64,000 bases of DNA from Sphagnum compactum (taxonomy: Eukaryota > Bryophyta > Sphagnopsida > Sphagnales): contig OZ234497.1 in the NCBI GenBank assembly GCA_965153455.1, positions 4,774,001 through 4,838,000 of the forward strand, read 5' to 3'. The notes beneath the pieces were generated by a model. That model made no database searches. It had not been told where the DNA came from and was given only the letters and a program-made list of their open reading frames with translations. Below are positions 34,930-46,789 of this stretch, one piece after another; within the stretch, counting starts at the first letter, position 1, and each line of letters begins with the position of its first letter. The translations under genes and the position numbers were made by a program.

Positions 34930-37900
34930 TTTAAAATTATTTTGGTCACATCATCATTTTTCCCTTATAGTTACATTATCCATCATTATTAAATGACATT
35001 TAAGTTTGAGATATTTATACTTAAACAACAAATGAAAATGGATGTAAATAAAATTTTAATTTATATAGCTTCCAATCATGGATGAATTTCATCCAATGAT
35101 TTATTTATTTCATCCAACTCATAATCAAAATTCATCCATATGAAATCATTCATCTATGGACACATTCATTCATATAGGTGGATTAAAATCATATTAAACT
35201 TTAAGCTACAAACTCAAAGCTCCAAGTTTAAACTTTACGTTCATGCAAAAACCATTTTTCTTTGTAGAATTGTCCTTTATCCTTTGTCCATTTTGCTTTT
35301 CAAACCATCTGTTTTTTTTTCATTTTTTGGTTTTTTACTTGTGTTTCCAAAATCCCATGTTTTGTAGTGGTGATCCTATGGTTTTTATTGGTTACATTGT
35401 TGTAGTTGGGTTTAGTAGATTTTGTAGATAGGTTGTTTATTTTTTATGTAGATGAAAGTATTGTCGATGATGTTGATTTAGCATAATTGAATAGTAGTCA
35501 TGGAAATGACTTTCATTTTGAAGATGTTTTTATTGGAGACAAAGGTCTATTCAATTCATTTATTGAAGAAGATTACCTTGATCCTTGTGTTTATGAAGAT
35601 GATGCTGATGAAAAAATAGATTTCAATGTTGATGGTGATTATGATGAAGAGGTCAACCATCATTTCAAGGATTTGGATCTTTAAGATTTGGAAAATGTGA
35701 AAACTAATGGATGCCATCGTAGTGTTTCATTCCAAATTTTGGGTAGTTGACATATTCCACATGCATAGCTCAAATATAAGAAGTTGGATACCTCGCTATC
35801 GATTGTGGAATTACATGTTTTAAAACCTAAACTACTTGTTCATTATCTTTCAAAAAATTTGTTGCAAGTAGCAAAGAAGAATGGGGAGTTTTATCCCTTA
35901 TAAGATTCTATTTTTGTTCATATTTTTCTTTCATTTGTTAGTTTTTTATTTGAATTAGGTTTAAAAAATATGATGGTGTTATTTTTGTGGTTGTTTGTAA
36001 CATAATTAGTCTATTTTGGGTGATTAATTGAGTGATCAAGAGAGGCTACACAAGTTGCAAAGATTAGTAAATTGGGTCCAAAATTCAATATACGCACTAA
36101 TGATGCCTTTGAGAGAGTGAATTGATTCCAAATGAAACCATTAATATATTTGTGGTTGTTGACCTTATGAGAGTTATTACATAATCATTTTATTTTTTGG
36201 TTGAAGGAAAGGTTCGTGACGAGTCAAAAGAAGTGTCAATTAACCTCGTCTCAAGGTGTCAACCTTTGGTTCGGCTATTATTGTACATAAAATTTTGTTA
36301 AGAGTCAAGGAGGGTCAACAATATCAACTTCTCTTTGCACGTGGACGAATTTGGTCCATTTTTTAAGTAATGGCTTCTATTTTTGTCTTTTTAAATTTTG
36401 ATCTTTGGTGTCTTATTTTTTTGTTTTCTTGTGAACTATTTGGAAGTTTTTGAATTGTCTATTTTTCTTTTTTGTAGGTATTAGCAAGGCTAGTAAAAAA
36501 ACTAGAAGTTTGATGTTGATCATTGTGTTGTGTTGTAGAGCACCATCGGCCATTAGTTAACTATTTCATTATACACATCATTGAAATGCATAAAGTGATG
36601 ATTATGCATCGACCTACATTTGATGATGTGTTTTTACCTGATCCATTTTTTTGACGCCCAAGGTCAAAGGCTTTAAAGTTATATAATAGATTTGGTTCAG
36701 GAAAACATTTGTGGGTAAGAACGTTTTTGGGGAGCTAAACAAGAAGCTAAAAGATGATATCCCAACCCTAAACAATAAATGAATTATGAACAAGATTGTT
36801 GAATTTTTTTTGGTTTCTTTTTCTTTTTTTGTTGTTGAATGAACTATTTTTGTTGCTAGGTATGATTGGACAAATCAAGGCATTCAAAGTTGCACCTTGC
36901 AACATATTATCTTTGGAGAATTGAACAGAGAACACCTTCTTACTTATAAAAAAACCCTTACCCATGAGCAGAACATGCACAAAAAACTTAAAGTAAATCA
37001 TTTTGTTGGGGTCTTTTGTTCATGGTTTCTTCTTTTGAACTTTGGTTTTTCTACCTAAATATATTTGGTATTGTTGGTTGCATATTGAAGTGTTGATTTT
37101 GCTTTACTTTCATTTGTAGCAATTTGATGCATATATATTTAATTCTATCACAACATATGCAATGCATTCATGCAATAAAAAATAATTTGGCACCAAGTTT
37201 AAGTATTCAACTTGAATTGTCCAAGTCTACAACAATTACATGTTTGCAAAATGTTGGTAATACATTTAACAAATCGATTACTACACTCGCTCTTGTTGAA
37301 CAAGATTTGAAAATGTGAAATTCTTTTGAGGGGTCTTCTACTTTGAGAAACATGCTGAATAAATATGAAAAGGGCCATTATGTTGTAACACACGTTGGAG
37401 GTTATCAATTTTCCAACCTAACAAATTACAACATAAACCTTTTGATCCTAATGTGGTAGCAAACCTATTTTTTGGATTGAGAGGTCCACCTTTTGGGTGA
37501 TTGCATTCAATTGCACTTTGCCTTTTGAAATGTTTTTGATTTTAACATACATTTTGATTGAACATTTTACATTCTTGAACATTTAGTTTACATGATACAT
37601 GTAGTTTTACATTTAATTCATGCAGTATGCATTTTAGATTTTGAGTTGATAGTCAAAATTTAGAATTTGTAATTGTCATTTTTTATATCTTCAATCAATA
37701 ATTTTTTGATCTAGATAAATTAAGTTTTTTTAATAATTCTTTTATGATTCATTTTTTGGTAACCTTTTACATTGTTCTTTGTAGTGATATGTTGAACATT
37801 GAAATGCTATTGTCATTAAATTTTAAATATAACCAATTTCGATTCATTTAATTTTAAAAAAAAAGATCAAAATTTTTTTAACATAAAAGATTTAAGATGA

Positions 37901-38220
37901 GCAGTGCAATTTGAAAACAAAATTGCGCATGTTTCAAACAATATGGCCAGTTTTGTTTTGAAATTGCACTGCTTTTTTGTTGGGAATAAATGTGTTGTAT
38001 AACATAAAATACACAGCAATTTTTTTGGGCAAGTCTTTACGAAACAGATGTTGCCATCAATGTGCAATAGCAAAAATCTGAAAAAGAAACCTTGGTTCAA
38101 ATCAGTGATTTTTCGGGGAAAATTTTAATCATTTTTAGACCAAAAAATTAGGAAATTTTTGAAAATTAGCGCATTTTCTAATGTAAATTAAACTAATTTG
38201 CTAATTTTTGGAAAAAAATC
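34930..38220. other. AT-rich stretch, possible decayed multi-exon gene
   Basis: A short acidic frame at 35487-35684 (65 codons, EDDADEKIDFNVDGDYDEE) and several exon-like blocks flanked by splice-like sites occur at about 36200-37310. An example is a pyrimidine-rich acceptor before GTATGATTGGACAAATC at about 36858, followed by the block QGIQSCTLQHIIFGELNRE. I could not recognise a family. In-frame stops suggest decay if this was a gene. Confidence 0.25.
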
Positions 38221-38904
38221 GTCAAAATTTCAATACCACAAAATATGGGGAAAAAAGAGAAAAAGCTTGGTGAAAATGGTGAAAAGGATTCATTTATTTG
38301 TGATTTGGTTCTTAAGGTGTATTGCCAAACTGTTAACACCTGGTTAGGTCTTATGCTCCCTTTTGATCAACTAATTCTCATGTTGAATGAGATGCTCGAG
38401 ATGAGTGCTGATTCCGTAGACCTAATTGGCAGCCCTTACCAATTTTGCAATCTATGTCTTATATCTTATAAGACTTAAACAGTCCTTAACATCAAGGAGT
38501 GGGCAGGGTTTGGTTGATTCCAGCTTCTTGATAGAGGGCCTGTATCTCTCAGAGCTAATCTCCCAGGCCCTCTAAGTAATCAAGGATCTCTCAGAGCTGC
38601 TTAGGGCCACTTTAGATGAGGGTCCCAGGTCTAAGGTCCACTGAAATACATCAATCCTATTGGTTGAGAGCCATAAATTGGACCCATGGCCTTTAGATGA
38701 GGGTTTGAGACTAAAAAGTGGCAAATTGAGGCTAAACTTACATGGCACCATTTTTGAGGGAAAATCAATTGGTTCAGACAAAAAAAACAAACAGAGCTCA
38801 TGATTTGGAGAATCGAGATGCAAGCAGAGTTATTTTTTGGGGCGAAATTTCATCAAAAAACTGATTTTGACCTATAAAGAGGATTTTTAATGAAAAAAAT
38901 GGCC

Positions 38905-39074
38905 CAAATTCGTCAGGAAAAAAAATCCAAATCACCAGATTTTTATGATAAGTTCCAGTAGATAGCCAAAAATATAGAAGGATTCTGGGTTTTTTCTACT
39001 TTCATATCTTGTATGAAGCCAAATCTGGCTAAAGCTTCTTATGGATGATTGCCACTTCAGCTACATCACAAAAC
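38905..39074 (+). repeat. Dispersed repeat, family R2, copy 2
   Basis: Shares ordered motifs with 24225-24390 and is part of a direct duplication with 39203-39382 (unit about 300 bp including the preceding GACCTATA.A.AGG segment). Contains AGCCAAATCTGGCTAA at 39019. Confidence 0.8.
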
Positions 39075-39202
39075 TGAAAAGCAAAGCTAGGGTTGAAGGC
39101 CTGGTCCAACTTAGAGTTTCTTTTAGTGGCGAACTTTTGCCAAATTTTTACCTGAAAATTAGGATTTCGACCTATACAAAGGTTTTTCAAGGAAAAAAAT
39201 GA

Positions 39203-39382
39203 CCCAAATTCGCCAGATTTTGAAGGAAAAAAAATCAAATCACCGGATTGTTATGATAATTTCCAGGAGGTAGCCAAGAATATAGAAGGATCCTGATTTT
39301 TTTCTAATTTCATATTTTAGGATGTAGCAAAATTTGGCTAAATTATTTTCTGGATGATCGTCACTTTGGCTACATCACAAAA
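39203..39382 (+). repeat. Dispersed repeat, family R2, copy 3
   Basis: Second copy of the tandem pair; motifs AATCACCGGATTGTTATGAT, GGTAGCCAAGAATATAGAAG, AGCAAAATTTGGCTAA and TTTGGCTACATCACAAAA. Confidence 0.8.
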
Positions 39383-39545
39383 TCCATAAAAGAAACCCTG
39401 GTTCCAACTCAAGGATTCAATTTGCTTTGAATGAGTCCAAATTGGTTCCTAAGAATTTGGACCCTGAACCCTCATCTAAGGTAGGCTTTAGTCCAATTAT
39501 TGACCTCAATATTTATTCACTTGATTAGTCAAGTAGATAGTACTG

Positions 39546-39767
39546 AAGGTGCATCCACACTTGGTGTTAAGGACTCTAGTATTAAGTCCCATAACACTAA
39601 GCTAGTCATTAGGACCTAAACCTATTTACCATGAAGATTTTCTCTTAAGTTAAGATTCGCTTAATATTAAACAATCACCCATTTAACATTGGCTGCCACC
39701 TAAGATGCCACCTAGATTTTCACTTAACACGGACTTAACATTAGGTGTGAATGCACCTTTAAGTATT
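39546..39767. mobile_element. Small inverted-repeat (MITE-like) element
   Basis: AAGGTGCATCCACACTTGGT at the left is matched, inverted, by a right end with AAGGTGCATTCACACCTAAT. Both are followed inward by TGTTAAG.(A/C)C. About 222 bp and AT-rich inside. The AGTACTG and AAGTATTG flanks are similar but not an exact duplication. A related AGTCCTTAACATCAAG occurs in inverse orientation at 38481. Confidence 0.6.
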
Positions 39768-39897
39768 GAACTCTCCTAATTGCTTAGTTCAAATATTGAC
39801 TTTGATATTTTCATAATTGGATACCAGACTGTGTGTATCCTACTGCCTTGGCAGCTTTGACACTAATTATATATATTTTTGAAAATTGAAAATTTGT

Positions 39898-39899
<2 letters not shown>

Positions 39900-39932
<33 letters not shown>
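39900..39932 (+). repeat. T33 homopolymer
   Basis: Thirty-three T in a row. It may be a poly(A) tail of a retroposed sequence on the minus strand, but no source gene was recognised beside it. Confidence 0.9.
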
Positions 39933-39939
39933 CACATAG

Positions 39940-41200
39940 CAAGGATTTGTGAAAGATAATAGTGAACTTCAAAAACATTCTATTTGTCAAAATGAGAATT
40001 TTATAATTAATTGATTATTTGACATAGATGTGTTGAAGCCACACCAAGGTACTATGATAACTAATTTAAGGTCTGAGTGTGTGTGGGAAGGTAACAAAAT
40101 TTCTAAATAAATGATTATCTAAATAGCTTTGAAAACAAATGATTATCTAAATAGATGGTAGGACACTTTTTACTTCAGGAAACTAGACACTTTATTCTGA
40201 ATTGTGACGCTCTAAAACCAATAGGAAAATTTGATCAACTCATGAAATTATTTATTTATTCCATAATCCATTCATTACACTTGAATTTGCAAAACATTCA
40301 ACACAAAGTTGATGGTTAGGTGCACAAATCCTTATCACCTAAGCATTATTATTGTCCACTATGTATATTCCAAATACTCTTTTATGGAATTTAAATATTT
40401 GGTGTGCTTTTACTTGAATGTAGGCGATTCGATGATATTCTTCATCCTTTTTTTGCCCTCATCTGCAATATTGAAAAACAATTGAAAAAATCAAATTCGG
40501 ATATTTGTAGTATATATTTGCAAAACCTTAGACAATGAATTTGAGGATGATTGGTAACTACTATTAAGCATATGTTGTATGAATCCTGGAACCACTTAGG
40601 TTTAATTTATAATTTTTTAAATTTATTCAATGAAGTAAGTAAAAAAATTGCCAAGAGGAAACCCACTCAAAAACAAAGTGCAATTTTTATTAAAAAATTC
40701 CCCAAATTATTGAGTGGCCATTAAATTGTATGTTAGGGGAACCTAGGAAATCTTAAAGCTTTGGACATGGGCATATATGTAGTAGTTGACAAGGGATCGA
40801 AAAAGATTGAGCAACAAAAGTGTCACTTTGCACTCATAAAATTGAAATAAATTCATTCATAAGAAGAGTATACAGAATGGTTTGTAATTAGAAAATTACC
40901 TCTTATTTTTTAGATTAACCAAAAACCTCCATGGTGGTCACTGGCCTTAAGGTGTTGCTGGAAAAATGAAAAAAAAAACAAAATAAATGTTAAATATGGT
41001 CTTGATTGTCTCTAGAAGATGTAATATTATTCTCCAACAAAATGTGCAAGGTAAAAGCCCCATGGTGGGGGTCCCAAAATAAGGGGCCTAAGACAAGGGG
41101 GGGTAGCCAAGTCCGGCCCCGCATTTACGAAATGTCCCCCCACGCGAAGAGTCCTTAAGCCATCATAATACAATGAGGTCAAGTGATTTTTAGCTGAGCT
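39940..41200. other. Intergenic, nothing recognised
   Basis: AT-rich with no coding sequence. A C/G-rich patch (41055-41140, CCCCATGGTGGGGGTCCC) has a faint inverted counterpart near 42805-42830 around CTTAGGCCCTTTATTTTG. Confidence 0.4.
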
Positions 41201-41202
41201 TG

Positions 41203-41604
41203 TTATAAAGAGCTCAATGGTTTTGAAAAGAGTTTAGAAAATGAGTTTTGTGAACGTTTACCACACACGTAACCGGTAGGGTTTGCGATATTGCACTTCC
41301 CAATAAGGGCACGGACAGCGGCTTGGTTACTCACTTCAGAGATCCCTGATCTCGCTAATTCGCACAAACATGCCGGTCCTCCATCCTGAGCTGCAACTTG
41401 TGCTATAGCACTGCAGCACCTTGCTGATGGATTGGTATTTTTGTCTCTCGCCGCAGCAAGGCATGACACATATGTTTCGTCGGATGGACACTCCGCAGAC
41501 ACATTGCTCACCATGCTCGTCACCACCATGAGTCCCATGATGACACAAGCTGCAAGTCGTGTTGCAACCGAGCTGTGGCTTTGGGCATACAACAACTTCC
41601 CCAT
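41203..41604 (-). CDS. Secreted 8-cysteine (lipid-transfer-like) protein
   Basis: Frame of 133 residues from MGKLLYAQSH. A hydrophobic signal peptide (ACVIMGLMVVTSMVSNVSA) ends near VSA/ECP. The mature part has the 8-cysteine motif of the plant LTP/2S albumin/hydrophobin-like superfamily: C..C, CC, CLC, C, C, as ECPSDETYVSC, SARCCSAIAQ, PACLCELA, GKCNIANPTGYVCG. Such proteins bind lipids in the apoplast or at the membrane surface; the ligand here is unknown. The frame has an upstream ATG at 41628, but MREREEREMGK is charged and unlike a signal peptide, so the ATG at 41604 was preferred. Directly after YVCG a GTAAAC donor is present, as in many LTP genes, so the last 20 residues (KRSQNSFSK...) may be intron read-through and a short final exon may exist further left. 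Confidence 0.82.
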   Translation of the reverse strand: MGKLLYAQSHSSVATRLAACVIMGLMVVTSMVSNVSAECPSDETYVSCLAAARDKNTNPSARCCSAIAQVAAQDGGPACLCELARSGISEVSNQAAVRALIGKCNIANPTGYVCGKRSQNSFSKLFSKPLSSL

Positions 41605-41852
41605 CTCTCTCTCCTCTCTCTCTCTCACGAAATTGATTGAAAATGATATCTCTTAACTAAGCTTCGTGTAGAATTTAACTCGAGTTTGGATTTGAGAATT
41701 GTAGATTACAGTCCCTCACCCTTCAACTAGGCTAACTAAGAAAAAAAAACTCCCCAAAAGATTGAAGATTAAACAATCATAGAAAATTGTGGAAGCGAAG
41801 AACAAATTGCTTTGAGATGAACTTGGTTTTGAGGCATGAGGTTGGATTGTTC

Positions 41853-41859
41853 TTATAGT
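41853..41859 (-). promoter_or_regulatory. Possible TATA box of the 8-cysteine gene
   Basis: CACTATAAGAACA on the minus strand about 250 bp before the start codon. Weak match, chosen by position only. Confidence 0.3.
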
Positions 41860-42049
41860 GAAAGCATAATATTTGCATAATAATAATTTAAATAACCCAA
41901 AGAACAAAAAGCATGGAAGGTGGTAAACGACACATGCAAAGCACTACAAGTGTGTTTAGACATTATCATTGAAGTGTGAAAATAAAATAAAATCATTTCA
42001 CCCAAGAAATCTGGGGGAGGTTTAGGCAAGAAATGTGCAAACACATGTT

Positions 42050-43485
42050 TGTTGAACCGAACTAAGATACACCATATCCAAGGTGGACATTCTCCCTAGG
42101 GTGCCAAGAATTTTAAGCAATCAATCCATGACAAACCAGGACTCCCAAGTTGTTGCAACCATATGGACTTCACCTCTAAGACACCATGCACCCAAAAGTG
42201 CACCATGGATGGATGGTATGTGGATGCGAAACACATGTTACTCCTAATCCTGTCCCATAGTAACCATTAGCGGTTTAGCTATATTATCCATCAACATGCA
42301 TCTACTTACATGGTAACCACCAATTACCTTGCTTACGTACCTATATGTGTAGTAAGTAACCATGTAAATGGGTTATGTAAACCCTAAACCATGTGGTTTA
42401 GCATATATGCGTGTTTAACATGCTAGAGAGGGAATTGGGCTACTACCAAACTTCACTCTTACTTGCTGATGACATGAAATCAAAAGGAAATATATTATAG
42501 TTCCAACAAATTGATTCAGTATCTTCTTTTCATACTTAAAAACTTTGAAGCGCTCAGATTGCTGCTGGGTGTGTTTGGATGGTAGGTATTTGGTACCTTG
42601 TATTTGTGAATATATTACATCTTTTCTTGAAGAGTGAGAAGGATCTTACAGGTCTACAAGAGTAGGTGTAAGATCCCTCCCTCCTACACCTTGTGATTTA
42701 TGTATGTGTAGGTCCATGATAACCTTCACCTTGTGCTTTATAATTGGTAAAGCTCACTTGTGGGGGGATGTTCCCTAAATGTAGGGCTAACCACAACTGG
42801 CACCTCATCTTAGGCCCTTTATTTTGAGAATGCCCCTACAAGTAAAGGACTAGTAAAATTTCTCTAATGTGTGTGTGTGGAGGGTTTGTTACCCATTGTA
42901 AAATTTCTGCCTTAGGGAGAGGGTGGCACCTTGAATACAAGGTTCTTCGTCAAAATGAGGAACCTTATCACATCCATTTAAAATTCTACCATATCTTTAC
43001 ACCAGGTGAGGACCTTGAAGGGTGCCATACATCCTGGGAAGTTAAGGACCCCATGCTTGGCCTCTTGTCTCGCACTAGGCCCTCATTCCTAGAACAGCTG
43101 CCTTCTTGTACTTGGCAGCACATCAAGTAATGCAAGGTTTTTCTGGTTGTATTTGAAACCACCTCCCTCCTCACATGGGACATGTTGTCAGTGGAAAGAG
43201 GCCTTCAGCCATGCACATGTAGACTTTCTGCACATGCAGACAAGCAAGACAACCTTGCTGTACTTTATGCTTGGGAAGGGATGCTCTTACCCTAATTTCT
43301 GGGGCCATGGCCTCAGGGCTATAATGATACTATGAGCCTGGAATTATGGGAGGCCCCTTGGGAGCACACCTTCCCTATACATGAAAACAGCCTAACTTTT
43401 GCCATTTGTATTTTGAGCAAACTATGTAGAGCAAAGTGTTCACATGCCTTTCAAGTATGCCATAGTAACTTAGGAGCTTTGGCAC
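42050..43485. other. Intergenic, nothing recognised
   Basis: Several short open frames on both strands (for example 42867-43130 on +), none recognisable. No transposon ends found. Confidence 0.4.
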
Positions 43486-43488
43486 TAA

Positions 43489-44343
43489 GAGCATCTCCAG
43501 CAGTGCTCAGTATTGGACCCTGAAAAAAATGAACTCTCACATCCAAGTGTTACAGTTAGTTATTCTCAAACCCACCATCCTCTATATTATAGCAAACGTG
43601 GTGTCTGTCTGTCTGTGTGTTCGTCACAGACATTCGCGGATTGCGGCCAGGGCAGCCGCTGTGGGGGGCTGGGCGAGGTGCCACGGCCTTTTATACATCC
43701 AGTGTGGATGCGTGATGCAGTTTGGGGCCAAACGGTGCGCTCAGCGGGCCAGAGGGGGGTGCACAGGGCACGATGGGCGGGCCAAACCGGCCTGGGCAGC
43801 GCGCACAGGACCTGCAAGGGCGCCTCAGGCCTCCAATAGGCTTATATATATGCACTATGGGCAGGCACACTGTCAGTTCGCCTGATTACTGAGCTCGACC
43901 CCCAAGTGACACCTCACACACTACTGCCTCAACTGTCCCTCGGGTCTCTCTTCACTTGCCCCCTCAGCCAGCTGCTGCATTCACAGTGCAGAGCTTAACA
44001 GAGCGTTCGGGGTGGCTGGAGTGGCGTAGCCACGGGTTACCTACTATCAAACTTAAACTGGGACTGCAAATCCCACTTTGGGTTTTTGCGATTCTGGCTC
44101 GGACTTGGGTCTTCTCTCTTTCTCTTCCTCCTTTCCCCCTTTGCTGGGTGCTTTGCTTTAACAAAGCCCGCCAGGGTTTGATAGATTGCAAATAGGTCGG
44201 AGACTACTAATAACAATTCACCTGGACCAATCAAACATGTAGCCAATCGAAAACAAAGTACAATCATAAATGTATTTTGAGTCCTTTATTTCATCTAAGA
44301 TTTCCAGGGCAGGGCCACATAGGGAATTTCGGTGGAGTTGCTC
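43489..44343. mobile_element. Tourist/Harbinger-like inverted-repeat element 1 with GC-rich insert
   Basis: The left end GAGCATCTCCAGCAGTGCTC follows TAA; the right end read inverted is GAGCAACTCCACCG, beside TTA. About 855 bp. Its ends and the segments near 44050-44070 and 44180-44235 are homologous to element 2 in inverted orientation (for example ACCTGGACCAATCAAAC against GTTTGATTGGACCAGGT). The part 43580-44045 has no counterpart in element 2 and is strongly GC-rich. Confidence 0.75.
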
Positions 44344-44369
44344 TTAGTGGCCTCCATTTAGTGCTCTAA

Positions 44370-44699
44370 GAGCAATCTCACTGGTGCTCAGTATGTCACC
44401 TTGCACATTAAAATTGGATCATCTACAGTCAAAACATAATGGTTTGGATCAGCAAAATGGGTTTGGCGGCTGGCCCAGCAACTTTTCACAGTTTCCTGAG
44501 GCTAGCAAAAGGCGTAACAGAGCCTAACACCTACCATTGATGGGCTAGATAGTTTGATTGGACCAGGTGAGTCGCTTTGAGTAGTCTCCCACCAATTTGC
44601 AGTCTCAAACTAAAGTAAATAAAAAAGGTAAATAACTAAACTTGAAACATGTGAGAATTTTTTTGAAGGGTCGCCTACTGAGCACCGTGGGAGATGCTC
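44370..44699. mobile_element. Tourist-like MITE, element 2, TAA target duplication
   Basis: 330 bp. The left end GAGCAATCTCACTGGTGCTC and the inverted right end GAGCATCTCCCACGGTGCTC form terminal inverted repeats of about 27 bp. TAA flanks both sides (44367-44369 and 44700-44702), as for PIF/Harbinger-type elements. No ORF. Separated from element 1 by only 26 bp. Confidence 0.85.
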
Positions 44700-44702
44700 T
44701 AA

Positions 44703-46060
44703 GTAATTATGAGGAAAAATAAAATCAGAACTTTTAAGAAATTATTAAGGTGTACCTAAAAAGGCACACCCTTAACAAATTTTGATGATTATGTCAGACT
44801 CTAAAGAGAAAATATATTAAATATTTCACATCAAAGTGTTGAACCTGCTAGGGTACTAGAATATTTCAACTGTTGTAAGCTGTGAACTAAAAGGTCCAAA
44901 AGGTCCCTCGTGGTTTTGGTTTTACATAAGGGAGGGTGCAAACGGGAAAGCCTTCAAGGAAAAGATGGTTTTCGAATCAATAATATCAAGCTAATTTGTG
45001 TATTTTTGGAATCACTTAGTCAGTTCATGGCTTTGAGTTTATAAATTAGGTGAACACTTGGTTCAATTACTTTTAATGTTATTTTTCATCTCAAAACAGA
45101 TAAAATAGCAATAAATAACAATAGTTTCATGTGAAAAGTTCAAAAGAAAAATTGGATGAATGATATTAAATTGCCATTTTGGAGATTTTTGCAAAGAACT
45201 TTCAATTGAAGTGAAAGAATGTTGAAAAGCTCTCTAATTCATCATGGGATCTCACACCTATCTCATGGAACCTTAATTTAGTTGGATTGAAGGAATTTTG
45301 GTTGTGAACAAGTTTCATCACGAATTTTTGGAATTCTAATTCCTTGGATTCAAAAGGTTCTTTGCTAGAATGAGATCAAAATATCCTAGAATTGTATTTT
45401 CATGTATATGGACAATTAAAACAAATGAATGGAGAACATGCCAAAACTAGGGTTTTTTTTTTTTTTTTTTTGTTTTTCCAACTTCCTGATTTTTGGTGAT
45501 TTTTTCCCAAAAATTTAACAAAATTATTCGAATAGAAAAAGAAACTTTCCAAAAAAATTCCAACTTTATTGTCAAAAGAGTGACAAAATTTCACACAAAT
45601 GTGAAATATAATGAATTTTTTGTTGCATATTCCCATTTTTTGGGGAAAAGATCTCTAGATTTTGAAGGAAAAAAAATAAAAAATTCTTTGCCACATTTTG
45701 ATTTATATTTTTTTGGGGGGGGCATTTTTGAAAAGTAATTTTTCAGGAGATATTCTAAAACCCTATCACCATTTAATGCTAAATCCTGCTTTAGATGCAT
45801 GCAATCCAAGTAACATCAAAAAGTTGAAGGGCAAAGAAAAAAGACATTGCTCAGCGTATGGCCTCCCTAAAGCAAAAACATTTAGTGTGGGATAAAGCCC
45901 AAGGCTTTAGGTTTTATGGGTTATTAAGAGATGCTCCAATTTTCTTTTCATTTCTTTTTCCAGTGACACACAGTGGGTATGAAGTGAAAAAAATGAAAAA
46001 AGTTGGGGGCCTTTTGAAAAATGGATGCCCACTCAGTGTTTTTTTCTTTTTCAATTTTTT
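44703..46060. other. AT-rich intergenic stretch
   Basis: No gene recognised. Around 45640-45690 a GATTTTGAAGGAAAAAAAAT string recalls repeat family R2. Confidence 0.4.
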
Positions 46061-46064
46061 TATG

Positions 46065-46140
46065 TTGCTCCAAAAGTGGCCATCATCAGCCACAAAAGGA
46101 TTTAGCCAAATTTGGCTACAAGAAAAAAAGTTCCAGTAAA
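46065..46140 (-). repeat. Dispersed repeat, family R2, inverted partial copy
   Basis: ATCATCAGCCACAAAAGGAT followed by TTAGCCAAATTTGGCTACA is the inverse of the segment at about 46435-46480. It contains the perfect 14-bp palindrome AGCCAAATTTGGCT at 46104-46117. Confidence 0.7.
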
Positions 46141-46319
46141 AAATCTAGAACCTTATTACCTATCAGGTAACTATGGCGAATTCCAACTTATTTTGAAATC
46201 TGCCCAAATTCTGCAAAATGAGCAGGGTTTTTTTTTGGGGTGGTAAATTTTAGCCAATTGCTGACCAAAAACAAAGGGGCAGTGAACTGTCCACAGGTTC
46301 ATTTGGGAAAAAAAGGGCC

Positions 46320-46500
46320 AAAATCGCCAAATTTCCAGGAAAAAACAGTGTTAATCGCCATATTTAGAGCATAGGTTCTTGTATGTCGTCAGTATAGATG
46401 GGAGTTTGAAAAAAATTCTATTTTTCTGTTTTTCACCTGTAGCCAAATTTGGCTAAGTCCTCTTATGGATGATTGGGCTCATCCACTTACCTCACAAAAT
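46320..46500 (+). repeat. Dispersed repeat, family R2, copy 4
   Basis: Motifs AAAATCGCCAAATTTCCAGG, TTTTTCACCTGTAGCC, the palindrome AGCCAAATTTGGCT (46441-46454) and CTTATGGATGATTG. Forms an inverted pair with 46065-46140. Confidence 0.7.
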
Positions 46501-46789
46501 TAGAAAGAAAAAGCCCTGATTTGGACTCTGATTTTAGTTTGGTAGCATTTTTACTATTTAAATAGGTTTTTAAAAAGCCATCGCCATTTAATGCTAAATT
46601 CTAGCCAATGACACACCATCAGATTTTTTATTTTTATTTTTTAAAAACTTCTGAGAAGGTCTTCAGGAATATTAATTTTCGAATTTCCTTATTTTGTTGA
46701 AGAATAAAAAATATTTTTTCTCTTTTTTCTTTCTCTTTTCAATAAATTGTTTTGAAAATTCAAGGTTTTTCTTTTCCCTCCCATTCGCT

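Noticed and set aside
35487-35684. Acidic 65-codon protein gene
   Set aside because: Short, low-complexity Asp/Glu composition, no promoter or splice support and no known family.
39900-39932. Poly(A) tail of a processed pseudogene
   Set aside because: No gene-like sequence was recognised on the adjoining minus strand, so the homopolymer is recorded only as such.
43513-43885. 108- and 118-codon overlapping frames in the GC-rich insert
   Set aside because: Two overlapping frames are both open simply because GC-rich DNA has few stops; no recognisable domain.
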